Source: Steroidobacteraceae bacterium (GTDB taxonomy: Bacteria; Pseudomonadota; Gammaproteobacteria; Steroidobacterales; Steroidobacteraceae). Taken from it: a stretch of DNA of 64,000 nt. Position numbers and translations under genes: made by a program. Positions 32,801 to 42,230 of the stretch are shown piece after piece (positions within the stretch are counted from its first letter, which is position 1; each line of letters opens with the position of its first letter). The stretch spans positions 1,054,001 to 1,118,000 of the forward strand of contig JAWLAG010000001.1 in assembly GCA_041395505.1 (NCBI GenBank). The letters are read 5' to 3'. Under the pieces are notes generated by a model. The model saw nothing but the letters and a program-made list of their open reading frames with translations, did no database searches and was not told where the DNA came from.

Positions 32801-33648
32801 GTCGCTGATCCTTCATCGGGGTTCGTGTGAAGATGCGCATCGAGCCCGGCTGTGCAACGTGTAAGGCACTGCTGCCGGGTGGCCACGAGGATTTTACTAT
32901 TTTCTGCGGCACGATGGCGCGCTGCCGGCGCGTGCGCAAGATGCCAGGCGAGTCCTGAGAACAGGAGTGTCTGGCGCCTGACGCCCGCATGTTCGAGCCG
33001 TTGGCAGAGCTCCTTGTCCTCCGCGCCCCAACCGGTGAATTGCTCGTTGAAGCCGTTGACCCTCACGAGGTCATTGCGCCAGAAGCCGAAATTACAACCC
33101 TTGACGGATATCAATGCATTGCCTAGTCGCCGCAAGCGTCGCGACAGCGCTGGCCAGTGTCGGCCGAGCAGACGATGGCGGGTCGCGCAGCCCTCACGCA
33201 GCCTCGCGATGTCCGGCAAGGCGTTGCCACTCATGATCTCGCGAGTCGTGCCGTCATCGAGAGCCAGGCGCGGTCCCTGGTTGAAAAAACCGCGGCTTGC
33301 CTGGCGCCTGTGATCGCGAACGAAATGCGGGTGAAGAAGCATGTCGCCGTCGATGAACAGCACAAAGTCGGCGCGCGTGGCCGCGATGGCCAGATTCCGC
33401 AGCCGGGCCAGTCGAAATCCTTCGTGAGGCTGGCGCAGGTAGAGAATTTTGCAAGTTGGCGGCGCGTGTAGCCTGAGCGCAATGGACTCGTTGTCGCAAT
33501 CGGAGCCATCGTCCGCGACGACCAGCTCATCCGGCGGATCGCTCTGCGCGAGCGCACTGCGCAGAACCATGGCGAGTGCATCGGCTCGCTCGTAGGTCGA
33601 GACGATGAGCGAAAGCGAAGGCCTGGCGCTCGCTGCGCGGTCAGGCAC
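32797..33648 (-). CDS. Family 2 glycosyltransferase
   Basis: A protein of about 283 residues with a GT-A fold: LSLIVSTYERADALAMVLRS at the N-terminus, VADDGSDC, the DxD-like FIDGDMLLHPHF, and FTGWGAEDKELCQRL, a motif shared with chondroitin-polymerase-like and galactosyltransferase-type enzymes. It transfers a sugar from a nucleotide donor. A longer start at 33693 exists, but the GTG at 33648 overlaps the glutamate dehydrogenase stop by 8 bases and looks like a coupled start. The acceptor is unknown; no polysaccharide cluster surrounds it. Confidence 0.88.
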   Translation of the reverse strand: MPDRAASARPSLSLIVSTYERADALAMVLRSALAQSDPPDELVVADDGSDCDNESIALRLHAPPTCKILYLRQPHEGFRLARLRNLAIAATRADFVLFIDGDMLLHPHFVRDHRRQASRGFFNQGPRLALDDGTTREIMSGNALPDIARLREGCATRHRLLGRHWPALSRRLRRLGNALISVKGCNFGFWRNDLVRVNGFNEQFTGWGAEDKELCQRLEHAGVRRQTLLFSGLAWHLAHAPAARHRAAENSKILVATRQQCLTRCTAGLDAHLHTNPDEGSAT

Positions 33649-36600
33649 GGAGAAGTTTGCGCAACGATTCGACACCGACCGACAGCGTCGCAAAATCGCT
33701 GCCGCCCACAGCGCGCATCTCCGAGATCACCTGCAGCCAATCCGCAACTGCCGACTCGCGCGGTTTACGCCACAGTCCAATTCGATCGGCGACCGGGCCC
33801 TTGCGCGTCGCGAGCAAGTTGCGAGTGAAATCGCGATGCGTTCTTGCGGCGCGCTCGCGCAATTCGTTGCGGGCCCTGGCCTGCCAGGGTCCGTCCACAC
33901 GCAGTCGGTCGATTTGGTTTTGCAGCCAGTCGATGCCGAGGTTCGCGCCTATGGCGAAGTGCAGGGCGGCCACGCTGCGCAGGTCCTGCCTGGCGCGGCG
34001 ATTGATCTCGACCAGGTCGAATGCGGCTTCGAGCGGCGCAAGCGAGGCAACGTGGTTGGCAAGTCCCGCTGGCGTCCCGGCGCCGATGAGTTCATCGCGC
34101 ATCGCATGGAAACGAGAGAGATCCTCGCCCGCAAGATACGACTCCACGTTGCGCGCCAGGCCGGCAATGGCCGGTTGATATTCACGAACAACGGATTCGA
34201 CGTCACTTGCGCCGCGGCGATGCGCGAGCAGCCAGTAAGTCACATGCCGCAATGCCCGGCTCGTCGCCCAGTGCATGCTGTACTGCGTTGCCGCGGCAAC
34301 GCGATTATCGAGCGCCTCGATGGCCGCCCACACGTCCCGCATCGCGAAACTCTCGCGCGCGATCGCGTAGGCCCGCGCAACCGCGACCGGCGGTGCACCG
34401 GTATCGTCGCCCGCGCGAATCACGAATGAAGGCCCCATGCGGTTGATCAGGCTATTGGTCGTCGCAGTAACAATGATTTCGCGACGCAGGCGATGGCGTT
34501 GCATCTGCTTGGCATAACGGCGTGCCAGCGCCGTGGGGAAATAGCGCGGCAGTTCGCCGGACAGATAGGGATCATTGGCTACATCGCTGCCCGTCAGTTG
34601 CGACTTCAGCAGTATCTTGCTGTAGGACAGCAGCACGGCCAACTCCGGCCGCGTCAGCCGCTCGCCACGCTTGCCGCGCTCGGCAATTTCCTCGTCGCTC
34701 GGCAGGAATTCGACTTCGCGATTCAGTTCCGCCACACGCTCGAGCGAACGAATGAGTTGCCTGTGCTCCTGCAGGCGATTGCCGGCATTGAGCTCCAGCA
34801 CGCTCAGCGTTTGCGACTGGAGATAGTTGTTGCGCAGCACAAGTGCGGCCACCTCGTTCGTCATCTGCCGCAACAACTGATTGCGTCGCGGGCGGGTGAG
34901 CTGCGTGCTGCGTTCGGCGTCATTCAGGAGGATCTTGATGTTGACCTCGAGATCCGAACTGTTGACGCCGCCGGAATTGTCGATGAAATCCGTATTGATC
35001 CGTCCGCCGCGCGCTGAAAACTCGACGCGGCCGAGCTGCGAAACGCCGAGGTTGCCGCCTTCGCCTATGACCCTGGCGCGTACCTTGCGGGCATCGACCC
35101 GCAGGCCATCGTTGCTGCGATCGCCGATCTGGGCATGGGTTTCCGTGCTCGCCTTGATGTAGGTGCCAATGCCGCCATTCCAGAGTAGGTCGACCGGCAT
35201 CTGCAGCAGCGCGCGGATCAATTCGTTCGGCGACAGCGCCGCGGCTTCGATGCCCAGCATGGCGCGTATCTCGTTCGACAGGGCGACGGTCTTGGCGCTG
35301 CGCTGGAATATGCCGCCACCGCGGGATATTGCCCGCCGATCGTAGTCATCCCAGCCCGAGCGCGGCAGGGCAAACAGGCGTTGCCGTTCTGCGAAGCTGC
35401 GCGCAGCAACGGGAGCGGGGTCGATGAAAATGTGCTGGTGATTGAATGCCGCGAGCAGGCGGATGCGGTCCGACAGAAGCATGCCGTTGCCGAACACGTC
35501 GCCCGACATGTCGCCAATGCCGAGCACGGTGAATTCATCTTTCTGCGTATCGACGCCGAGTTCGCGGAAATGGCGCTTTACAGACTCCCAGGCGCCGCGC
35601 GCCGTGATCGCCATCTTCTTGTGATCGTACCCGGCTGAGCCGCCCGAGGCGAACGCATCGCCAAGCCAGAAGCCATACTCGGCCGCGATGGCGTTGGCAA
35701 TGTCCGAGAAGGTCGCGGTGCCTTTGTCGGCCGCGACAACCAGATAGGGGTCATCGCCGTCCCGACAGCGAACGGCGGACGGGTGGACGACCCGGCCGTC
35801 GACGATATTGTCGGTTACATCGAGCAACGAGCGGATGAAGATCGAGTAGCAGGCGATACCTTCGCGCTGCACTTCGTCGCGGTTTGCGCCGGCAGGCATC
35901 TGCTTCGGCACGAATCCGCCCTTGGCCCCGGCCGGCACGATGACCGTGTTCTTGACGTTCTGCGCCTTCATCAGCCCCAGTACCTCGGTGCGAAAATCCT
36001 CGCGCCGGTCGGACCAGCGCAATCCGCCACGCGCCACCGGTCCCTTGCGCAGGTGCACGCCCTCGACGCGCGGGCTGTAGACGAAGATTTCGTACATTGG
36101 CAGTGGCAGTGGCAGACCAGGTATGCGGGTCGGGTCGAGCTTGAGCGCGATGTTGCTCTTGTTCACGCCGTCCTTGTCGCGCTGGAAGAAATTGCTGCGC
36201 AGGGTCGCGAGGATGCAGTCGCGAAAACTTCGCAGCATGCGATCGTCATCGAGACTGGTCACATCATCGAGCAGCGCGTTGCTGCGCTCGAGCATCCGCT
36301 GTTCCTGGCGCAGACTGGTCCTGCTTGCGGACTCCGGGTCGAGACGCAGTGCAAACAGCTGCCAAAGCGTCTGCGCCAGGCGCGGATGGGCGGCAAGCGC
36401 GCGCTCCATCGAGTTCTGGCTGAAAGGAATGCCTGTTTGCAGCAGATAACGACCGTAGGAGCGCAGCATCGCGATCTGCCGGATGGTCAGGCTGGCGCGC
36501 AACAGCAGCCGGTTGAAGCCGTCGTTCTCGACTTCGCCGCGCCAGACGGCAAGGAAGCCTTCGACGAAGCGATCCTCGATACGGGCGATGTCGACGGCCG

Positions 36601-38443
36601 CGCCATCGTGGTCTTCGAACTCGAAGTCCTGGATCCAGGCCGTGCCACCATCCGGCCATTCGAGCTGGTAGGGACGCTCGGCGATGACCCGCAGGGAGAA
36701 ATTCTCCATGGTCGGCAGCAGGTCGGAGATGGGGATCGGCTCGCCGCGCTTGATGATCTTCAGATGTGCCCGCTGGCGCAGTTGTTCGACCGGACGATGC
36801 AACACGAGTCTGAGCGCACGCGAGTCAGGGCCTAGGGCCTGCAGTTCGGTGATGTCGTCGATTGCGGCGGCTGGCTCGAGTTCGTCCTGGTAGGCGATGG
36901 GAAAAGTATTTTCGTAACGTGCCGCGAGCGCGGCAGCGGCGTCGGCCGGCATTGCAGCATGCAATGCCTCGCGCAGTCGGTCGTTCCAGGTGGTTGCCGC
37001 GGCCGTGATCGCTTCCTCCAGCCGGTCGAGGTCGGGTCGGACGCGCTCGCCCGGTTCGGTGCGTACGACGATATGCAACCGCGCGTGATTGGAGTCCGAA
37101 ATCTGTACCTGGCTCTCGAGCGCGCGGCCGCGATATGCCTCGCGAAGCAGCTGTTCGATCCGTTGGCGAACCTGCGTGTTGTACCGATCCCGGGGCACGT
37201 AGACCATGCAGGAGAAGAAACGGTCGTAGGGGTCTCGCCGCACGAGCAATCGAACCTTGCGGCGCTCGTAGAGATTGACCGCCGAGCGCACGATGCGCGT
37301 GAGATCGGCGACGCTCGCCTGGAACAACTCGTCGCGCGGATAGGTCTCGATCAGATGGCTGACCGCTTTCGCATCGTGGCTGCTCGGCTCCAGCGCGAAT
37401 TCCTCGAGTACGCGCGCGACCTTGGCGCGCAGGACCGGTATGTCGCGCGGGCTCGACAGGTAGGCCCCGGAAGTCCACAGCCCGAGCAGCCGGTGCTCGC
37501 CAATGGCGCGACCGCTACGATCGAAGGCCTTGACGCCGACATGATCGAGATAGGTTGCGCGGTGCACCGTCGCAACCGAGTTTGCCTTGGTTATGACGAG
37601 GGCAGCCTGCTCGCGTGCGCGGCGCCGCGCTTCACCGCGCAGTTCGACCGGTTTGCGACGTCGCGCCCGGGTAGTTCGAAGGATGCCTAGGCCGCTCGTC
37701 TTGTCCGGTATCAGCCGGTCGGCACCGCGACCGCGATGCAGCCGGTAGTAGCGGTAGCCGAGGAACACGAAATGGCCCGCATCCATCCACTTCAGCAATG
37801 CGGCAGCTTCGTGCCGCTCGGCGGCGGCAACCGGTCCGCCCGGCTGTTCGAGTGTTGCTGCCAGTTGTTGGGCGCGCTTACGCATGGTGCGCCAGTCACG
37901 CACTGCCGCCATCACATCGGCGAGCGCTTCGCGCAAGGCAAGTTCGATGCGGCGAATCGACGCGGCATCGGTCTGCTTGTCGATCTCCAGCAGCTGCCAG
38001 GACTCGTCCCGGCCGGCTCCCTGGCCAGGTTCGCCGATCCCGATGATGCGGCCGTTCGCCGTGCGCGCAACATTCAGCACCGGATGCACCAGCAGATGCA
38101 CACCGATGCGCAAGCGGCTGAAGACCATGCCAATCGAATCGACGAGGAATGGCATGTCCTCGACGGCGATCTGCACGAGCGTCGCGGTCGATTCGAAATG
38201 ATCACTGCGCTGCGAAGGGTTGAACACCCGCACCAGGGCCTGGCCGCGCCGGCGCGAGTCGGCATGCTGATAGTGCGAAAGCGCCCTGGCTGACAGCTGC
38301 CCGGCCGTGTAGCGCTCCAGGTCGGCTTCATCGACACCGCGATAGTACAGCCCGACCAGATGGCGAAATTTATCGCCCTTGCTGGTTGCCTTGACCGCTG
38401 CCTTGATCAGCGCGCGTCGACGCGCAGGTATCTTTCCAGACAT
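33641..38443 (-). CDS. gdhB: NAD-dependent glutamate dehydrogenase, 180-kDa class
   Basis: A 1600-residue enzyme of the large bacterial NAD-GDH group that deaminates glutamate to 2-oxoglutarate, feeding amino-acid carbon into the TCA cycle. The first 700 residues are regulatory (ACT-like segments such as VEDMPFLVDSIGMVFSRLRI). The catalytic core contains PVARGGLRWSDRREDFRTEV and VPAGAKGGFVPKQ with the substrate lysine, then GDMSGDVFGNGMLLS for NAD binding. The length is exactly the class norm. A TATAAT-like -10 lies 138 bases upstream on the minus strand. Confidence 0.97.
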   Translation of the reverse strand: MSGKIPARRRALIKAAVKATSKGDKFRHLVGLYYRGVDEADLERYTAGQLSARALSHYQHADSRRRGQALVRVFNPSQRSDHFESTATLVQIAVEDMPFLVDSIGMVFSRLRIGVHLLVHPVLNVARTANGRIIGIGEPGQGAGRDESWQLLEIDKQTDAASIRRIELALREALADVMAAVRDWRTMRKRAQQLAATLEQPGGPVAAAERHEAAALLKWMDAGHFVFLGYRYYRLHRGRGADRLIPDKTSGLGILRTTRARRRKPVELRGEARRRAREQAALVITKANSVATVHRATYLDHVGVKAFDRSGRAIGEHRLLGLWTSGAYLSSPRDIPVLRAKVARVLEEFALEPSSHDAKAVSHLIETYPRDELFQASVADLTRIVRSAVNLYERRKVRLLVRRDPYDRFFSCMVYVPRDRYNTQVRQRIEQLLREAYRGRALESQVQISDSNHARLHIVVRTEPGERVRPDLDRLEEAITAAATTWNDRLREALHAAMPADAAAALAARYENTFPIAYQDELEPAAAIDDITELQALGPDSRALRLVLHRPVEQLRQRAHLKIIKRGEPIPISDLLPTMENFSLRVIAERPYQLEWPDGGTAWIQDFEFEDHDGAAVDIARIEDRFVEGFLAVWRGEVENDGFNRLLLRASLTIRQIAMLRSYGRYLLQTGIPFSQNSMERALAAHPRLAQTLWQLFALRLDPESASRTSLRQEQRMLERSNALLDDVTSLDDDRMLRSFRDCILATLRSNFFQRDKDGVNKSNIALKLDPTRIPGLPLPLPMYEIFVYSPRVEGVHLRKGPVARGGLRWSDRREDFRTEVLGLMKAQNVKNTVIVPAGAKGGFVPKQMPAGANRDEVQREGIACYSIFIRSLLDVTDNIVDGRVVHPSAVRCRDGDDPYLVVAADKGTATFSDIANAIAAEYGFWLGDAFASGGSAGYDHKKMAITARGAWESVKRHFRELGVDTQKDEFTVLGIGDMSGDVFGNGMLLSDRIRLLAAFNHQHIFIDPAPVAARSFAERQRLFALPRSGWDDYDRRAISRGGGIFQRSAKTVALSNEIRAMLGIEAAALSPNELIRALLQMPVDLLWNGGIGTYIKASTETHAQIGDRSNDGLRVDARKVRARVIGEGGNLGVSQLGRVEFSARGGRINTDFIDNSGGVNSSDLEVNIKILLNDAERSTQLTRPRRNQLLRQMTNEVAALVLRNNYLQSQTLSVLELNAGNRLQEHRQLIRSLERVAELNREVEFLPSDEEIAERGKRGERLTRPELAVLLSYSKILLKSQLTGSDVANDPYLSGELPRYFPTALARRYAKQMQRHRLRREIIVTATTNSLINRMGPSFVIRAGDDTGAPPVAVARAYAIARESFAMRDVWAAIEALDNRVAAATQYSMHWATSRALRHVTYWLLAHRRGASDVESVVREYQPAIAGLARNVESYLAGEDLSRFHAMRDELIGAGTPAGLANHVASLAPLEAAFDLVEINRRARQDLRSVAALHFAIGANLGIDWLQNQIDRLRVDGPWQARARNELRERAARTHRDFTRNLLATRKGPVADRIGLWRKPRESAVADWLQVISEMRAVGGSDFATLSVGVESLRKLLRA

Positions 38444-38580
38444 GTTTCTGATTCTTCGCCTCGTGGCTCAGGGCGTGCGCCCGGCCAGAACGGGTATCGG
38501 CATTCTGACCGCGGTTTTGAGTAGCGGATTGAGATGCAGGTCGCCATTGCGCCGTGGCGGTGGCAGGTTTCGGGACTGCG

Positions 38581-38586
38581 ATTATA
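38581..38586 (-). promoter_or_regulatory. Probable -10 element for the glutamate dehydrogenase gene
   Basis: Read on the minus strand this is TATAAT in the gap between zapE and the glutamate dehydrogenase gene, giving a leader of about 130 bases. No clear -35 at 17 bases is visible, so it is a single-element call. Confidence 0.35.
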
Positions 38587-38620
38587 CATCGCCGTCGGTT
38601 CAATTGGCCTCGCAGCGTGA

Positions 38621-39778
38621 TCAGTCGTTGCCGCCGGACGCAAGTGTCTGCGGCGGCAGGAAATGAGCTCGCGAAAGATAGTCCTCGCTCTGCATTTCCA
38701 TCAAGCGGCTGGCCGTGCGCCGAAATTCGAAAGTCAATTTGCTGCCACGGTACAGCTCGCCCGGTGGCGCAGCGGCCGAAACGATCAGGTTGACGCTGCG
38801 ATCGTAAAGCTCGTCCACCAGAGCGATGAAACGTCGTGCCGCGTCCTCATGGCGGGCGTCGAAAACCGGTACGTTGCCAAGCAGCACCGATTGGTATTGG
38901 TCGGCGATCTCGATGTAGTCCGTCTGGCTGCGGTGACCCTGGCAAAGGGCGCTGAATTCGAACCATATGACATTGTCGCTATGGCGGACGTAGGGAATCC
39001 TTCGGCCGGCAACGGCAATGCTGTCATCTCGCTCGCCCACTTCGCCGCTCAGCAGTTCGAACAGTGTCGCCAGTTCGTCGCTGCTCGCCGCGACGGCGCT
39101 GTCGAGATAGAGTCGGTGGCGCGTCAATTCGCGAAGGCGGTAATCGACGCCGCGGCCAATCTCGACGACTCGCGTGTTGCGCTTGATGTGCTCGATGGCC
39201 GGCAGGAAGCGTTGCCTCTGCAGCCCGTCGCGATAAAGCTCATCCGGCGGTACGTTCGATGTCACCACGAGCGTCACGCCGAGATCGAACATCGCCTTGA
39301 ACAGGCCGCCGAGTATCATCGCATCGGCAATGTCGGCAACGAAGAATTCGTCGAAGCAAAGCAGCCGCGTATCCTTGGCGATCTTCGCGGCAACCCGCTC
39401 GAGTGGCGCAGCGACATTGCGCAGGCTTCGAAGCTGGCGGTGTACTTCGAACATGAAGCGGTGGAAGTGCACGCGCCTGCGCCTGTCGAGATCGAGGTGG
39501 TCGAAGAAAAGATCCATCAGGAAGGTCTTGCCTCGCCCGACATCGCCCCACAAGTAGATGCCGCGGACAGGCGTCTGCGCGCGTGAATTACCGAGCCGGC
39601 GCCTCAGCTTGGCCGCCAGGGACTGCGAGTCGAGCTCCGCTTCGAGTAGCTCGCTCCCCAGCCGGTCGAGTTCCGTGAGGACCTTGCGCTGCGCCGCATC
39701 GGATTTGAGGCCGCGCGCCTCGAGCGCGTGCTGGTAGGCAAGCAGTAGTGGTGAGCGCGGCGTGCGATTTGCAGACAT
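38621..39778 (-). CDS. zapE: Cell division protein ZapE (AFG1-type ATPase)
   Basis: A 385-residue AFG1/ZapE ATPase. GIYLWGDVGRGKTFLMDLFF is the Walker A region, RLLCFDEFFVADIADAMILG holds the Walker B and sensor segment, and VVTSNVPPDELYRDGLQRQR is the strongly conserved family signature. ZapE associates with the Z ring during late division in E. coli. It lies 33 bases upstream of nothing on its strand and stands as a single gene between ETF-QO and glutamate dehydrogenase. Confidence 0.95.
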   Translation of the reverse strand: MSANRTPRSPLLLAYQHALEARGLKSDAAQRKVLTELDRLGSELLEAELDSQSLAAKLRRRLGNSRAQTPVRGIYLWGDVGRGKTFLMDLFFDHLDLDRRRRVHFHRFMFEVHRQLRSLRNVAAPLERVAAKIAKDTRLLCFDEFFVADIADAMILGGLFKAMFDLGVTLVVTSNVPPDELYRDGLQRQRFLPAIEHIKRNTRVVEIGRGVDYRLRELTRHRLYLDSAVAASSDELATLFELLSGEVGERDDSIAVAGRRIPYVRHSDNVIWFEFSALCQGHRSQTDYIEIADQYQSVLLGNVPVFDARHEDAARRFIALVDELYDRSVNLIVSAAAPPGELYRGSKLTFEFRRTASRLMEMQSEDYLSRAHFLPPQTLASGGND

Positions 39779-39811
39779 GGGCGGACTCGCCTGCGCTTGG
39801 CTGATGTCAGT

Positions 39812-41413
39812 TCAAAGCGTCTGGTAGTTCGGTCCCGAGCCGCCTTCCGGAGGCACCCAGTTGATGATCTGGTAAGGATCCTTGATATCGCAGGCTTTGC
39901 AGTGCACGCAGTTGGCGGCATTGATCTGCAGTTTTTTGCCACCAGCGCCATCGTCGATCATTTCATAGACATTGGCCGGGCAGAACCGTGTGCAGGGGTT
40001 GCCATATTCCTCCACGCAGCGGCTGGCGCAGATGCTGGTATCGGCGACATGCAGATGTGCCGGCTGGGATTCGTCGTGCGTCGTGGCGGCGAAGAACACC
40101 GATGCGAGCCGGTCACGCGGCGGCAGATCGCGATCCTCCCACTGCTGCGCCGTGCCTTGTGTCGCCGCGAGCTTCTCGAGCGGGTAGGTTGCGCTGTTGT
40201 GCAATGTCCATGGCGAGTGCCCGCGCGTAATGTAGGTTTCGAACGCGGCGTTGGCCAGACCAAACCACAGACCGCGTTTGAAGCCGGGTTTGATGTTGCG
40301 GATGCGCTTCAATTCCTGGCCGCCGGGCGATGCGCGCCATTTCGCGTCGAACCCGGCCAGCTGGCCGCTATCGCCATAGTGGTTGGCTGCCAGCATGCCG
40401 CTGCGCAACGCCTGGTGGATGCCCTTGATCTTGGCAAAATTGAGCGTTCCGCCAGCATCTCCGATCAGTACCGCTCCCGGCATCTCGAGGACGGGGGTCG
40501 ACTGCCAACCCCCTGCCGACACGGTACGAGCACCGGCCGATAGTATCTCGCCACCCTCCAGCAACTCATGCACCTGCGGATGGTTCTTGAATTGCTGAAA
40601 GACCTCGAACGGAAAGAGGCGCGGATCGCGATAGTCGAGGCCGACCACCATGCCGACGTAAACCCGGTCGTCGTCGAGGTGATAAATGAAGCTGCCGCCG
40701 TAGCTGCGGCTGTCGAGAGGCCAGCCCATGCTGTGCTGGATGAGTCCAGGCGTAACGCGCCCGGATGGCACGCGCCACAGTTCCTTGAACCCGAGGCCAT
40801 AGCTTTGCGGGTCGCAGCCGCGCGCCAGATCGTAGCGTTTGATCAACTGCTTCGCGATGCTGCCGCGACAGCCCTCGGCAATAAAGGTCACGGGTGCGCG
40901 AACCTCCGGACCCGGCGCGTAGTTCGGGCCCTGGCTGCCATCGCGCGCCACACCCATATCGCCAATGCGTACGCCCGCGACGGCGCCCCGTTCGTCGAAC
41001 AACGGTTCTGCAGCTGCAAATCCCGGAAATACGTCGACACCGAGTGCCTCCGCCTTGGTGGCCAGCCAGGGCGTCAACAACCCGAGGGAGATGATGAAAT
41101 TACCGTCGTTGTGCTGCTGCGGCGGGGTTGGCAGCCGCACGCGCCCACGGCGCGTGAGGTACAGGAACTCATCGCGCACCGCGGGCACGCAGATGGCAGG
41201 CGGATCCTCACGCCACTCCGGCGTCAGTTCATCGAGCGCCGCCGGCTCCAGTACAGCGCCGGAAATCGAATGCGCGCCTATCGTCGAGCCTTTTTCGAGC
41301 AGGCAGATATTGAGATCAGGCTTGCGCTGCTTGAGCTTGATCGCGCACGCGAGGCCGGCCGGGCCGCCGCCGACGATGACGGCGTCGTATTGCATGACAT
41401 CGCGTTCGCTCAT
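39812..41413 (-). CDS. Electron transfer flavoprotein-ubiquinone oxidoreductase
   Basis: A 533-residue ETF-QO that passes electrons from acyl-CoA dehydrogenases through ETF to ubiquinone at the inner membrane. The FAD motif is DAVIVGGGPAGLACAIKLKQ; GVYVGMVVGLDY-like segments (VYVGMVVGLDYRDP) and VLIGDAGGTLNFAKIKG are family signatures; the C-terminal domain has a 4Fe-4S set ending CVHCKACDIKDP. I start at the ATG at 41413; frame upstream to 41458 overlaps the SDR spacer. It follows the HSD10-like dehydrogenase and thiolase on the same strand, as in branched-chain acyl-CoA oxidation sets. Confidence 0.96.
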   Translation of the reverse strand: MSERDVMQYDAVIVGGGPAGLACAIKLKQRKPDLNICLLEKGSTIGAHSISGAVLEPAALDELTPEWREDPPAICVPAVRDEFLYLTRRGRVRLPTPPQQHNDGNFIISLGLLTPWLATKAEALGVDVFPGFAAAEPLFDERGAVAGVRIGDMGVARDGSQGPNYAPGPEVRAPVTFIAEGCRGSIAKQLIKRYDLARGCDPQSYGLGFKELWRVPSGRVTPGLIQHSMGWPLDSRSYGGSFIYHLDDDRVYVGMVVGLDYRDPRLFPFEVFQQFKNHPQVHELLEGGEILSAGARTVSAGGWQSTPVLEMPGAVLIGDAGGTLNFAKIKGIHQALRSGMLAANHYGDSGQLAGFDAKWRASPGGQELKRIRNIKPGFKRGLWFGLANAAFETYITRGHSPWTLHNSATYPLEKLAATQGTAQQWEDRDLPPRDRLASVFFAATTHDESQPAHLHVADTSICASRCVEEYGNPCTRFCPANVYEMIDDGAGGKKLQINAANCVHCKACDIKDPYQIINWVPPEGGSGPNYQTL

Positions 41414-41429
41414 GGCAGTCGCGTTCCTG

Positions 41430-42197
41430 TTATTTCGGTTGCATGCGTATGGCGCCATCTAGGCGTATGACTTCGCCATTCAGCATGGGGATCTCGAAGA
41501 TGGTCTGCACCAACTGCGCATACTCTTCCGGCCGCCCAAGCCGGGAAGGAAAGGGAACCTGCTCGCCGAGCGAACGTTGTGCGTCGGGTGGAAGCGAAGC
41601 GACCATGGGCGTTTCGAAAATGCCCGGCGCGATGGCCATGCAACGAATGCCGAACCGGGCCAGTTCGCGCGCGATGGGCAGCGTCATGCTGAGTACGCCG
41701 CCCTTGGTGGCCGAGTAGGCCGCCTGGCCGATCTGTCCTTCGAAGGCTGCAACCGAGGACGTATGAATGATCAGGCCGCGCTCGCCTTCGGCATTGGGTT
41801 CGTTGTTCTGCATGATTGCGGCAGCCGCCTTGTCGCAGAAGAAAGTGCCGATCAGGTTGATGTGTATGACCTTGGTGAAGAATTCGCCGGCCATCGGTCC
41901 ATTCTTGCCGAGCACCCGGCCGGCGCCGATGACACCGGCGCAGTTGACCAGCAGGTTGAGCCCACCCATCTGCGAGCGGGCGCTCGCTATCGCCGAGTCG
42001 ACCTCAGCCTCGGACGTGACATCGCATTTCACGAAGAAGGCATTTGCTCCAAGTTCGCGTGCGGCTTTCTCTCCGGGACCTTCCTGCACGTCGAGCAGCG
42101 TCGCTTTGCCGCCCTGCGCAACGATATGGCGTGCAACCGCATTGCCGAGTCCGGAGGCGGCACCTGTTATTACCGCGCATGCTTCACTGATCCGCAT
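41430..42197 (-). CDS. 3-hydroxyacyl-CoA dehydrogenase type-2 (HSD10-like SDR)
   Basis: A 255-residue SDR. ITGAASGLGNAVARHIVAQG binds NAD, SSVAAFEGQIGQAAYSATKG provides the catalytic Ser, Tyr and Lys, and the ending PMLNGEVIRLDGAIRMQPK is almost diagnostic for HSD17B10-type enzymes. These oxidise 3-hydroxyacyl-CoA and 2-methyl-3-hydroxybutyryl-CoA in isoleucine and fatty acid breakdown. It sits between the thiolase and ETF-QO genes, consistent with that role. Confidence 0.93.
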   Translation of the reverse strand: MRISEACAVITGAASGLGNAVARHIVAQGGKATLLDVQEGPGEKAARELGANAFFVKCDVTSEAEVDSAIASARSQMGGLNLLVNCAGVIGAGRVLGKNGPMAGEFFTKVIHINLIGTFFCDKAAAAIMQNNEPNAEGERGLIIHTSSVAAFEGQIGQAAYSATKGGVLSMTLPIARELARFGIRCMAIAPGIFETPMVASLPPDAQRSLGEQVPFPSRLGRPEEYAQLVQTIFEIPMLNGEVIRLDGAIRMQPK

Positions 42198-42230
42198 CTT
42201 GATGAGTCCTTGGGTTTGAAGCGAAGTGGT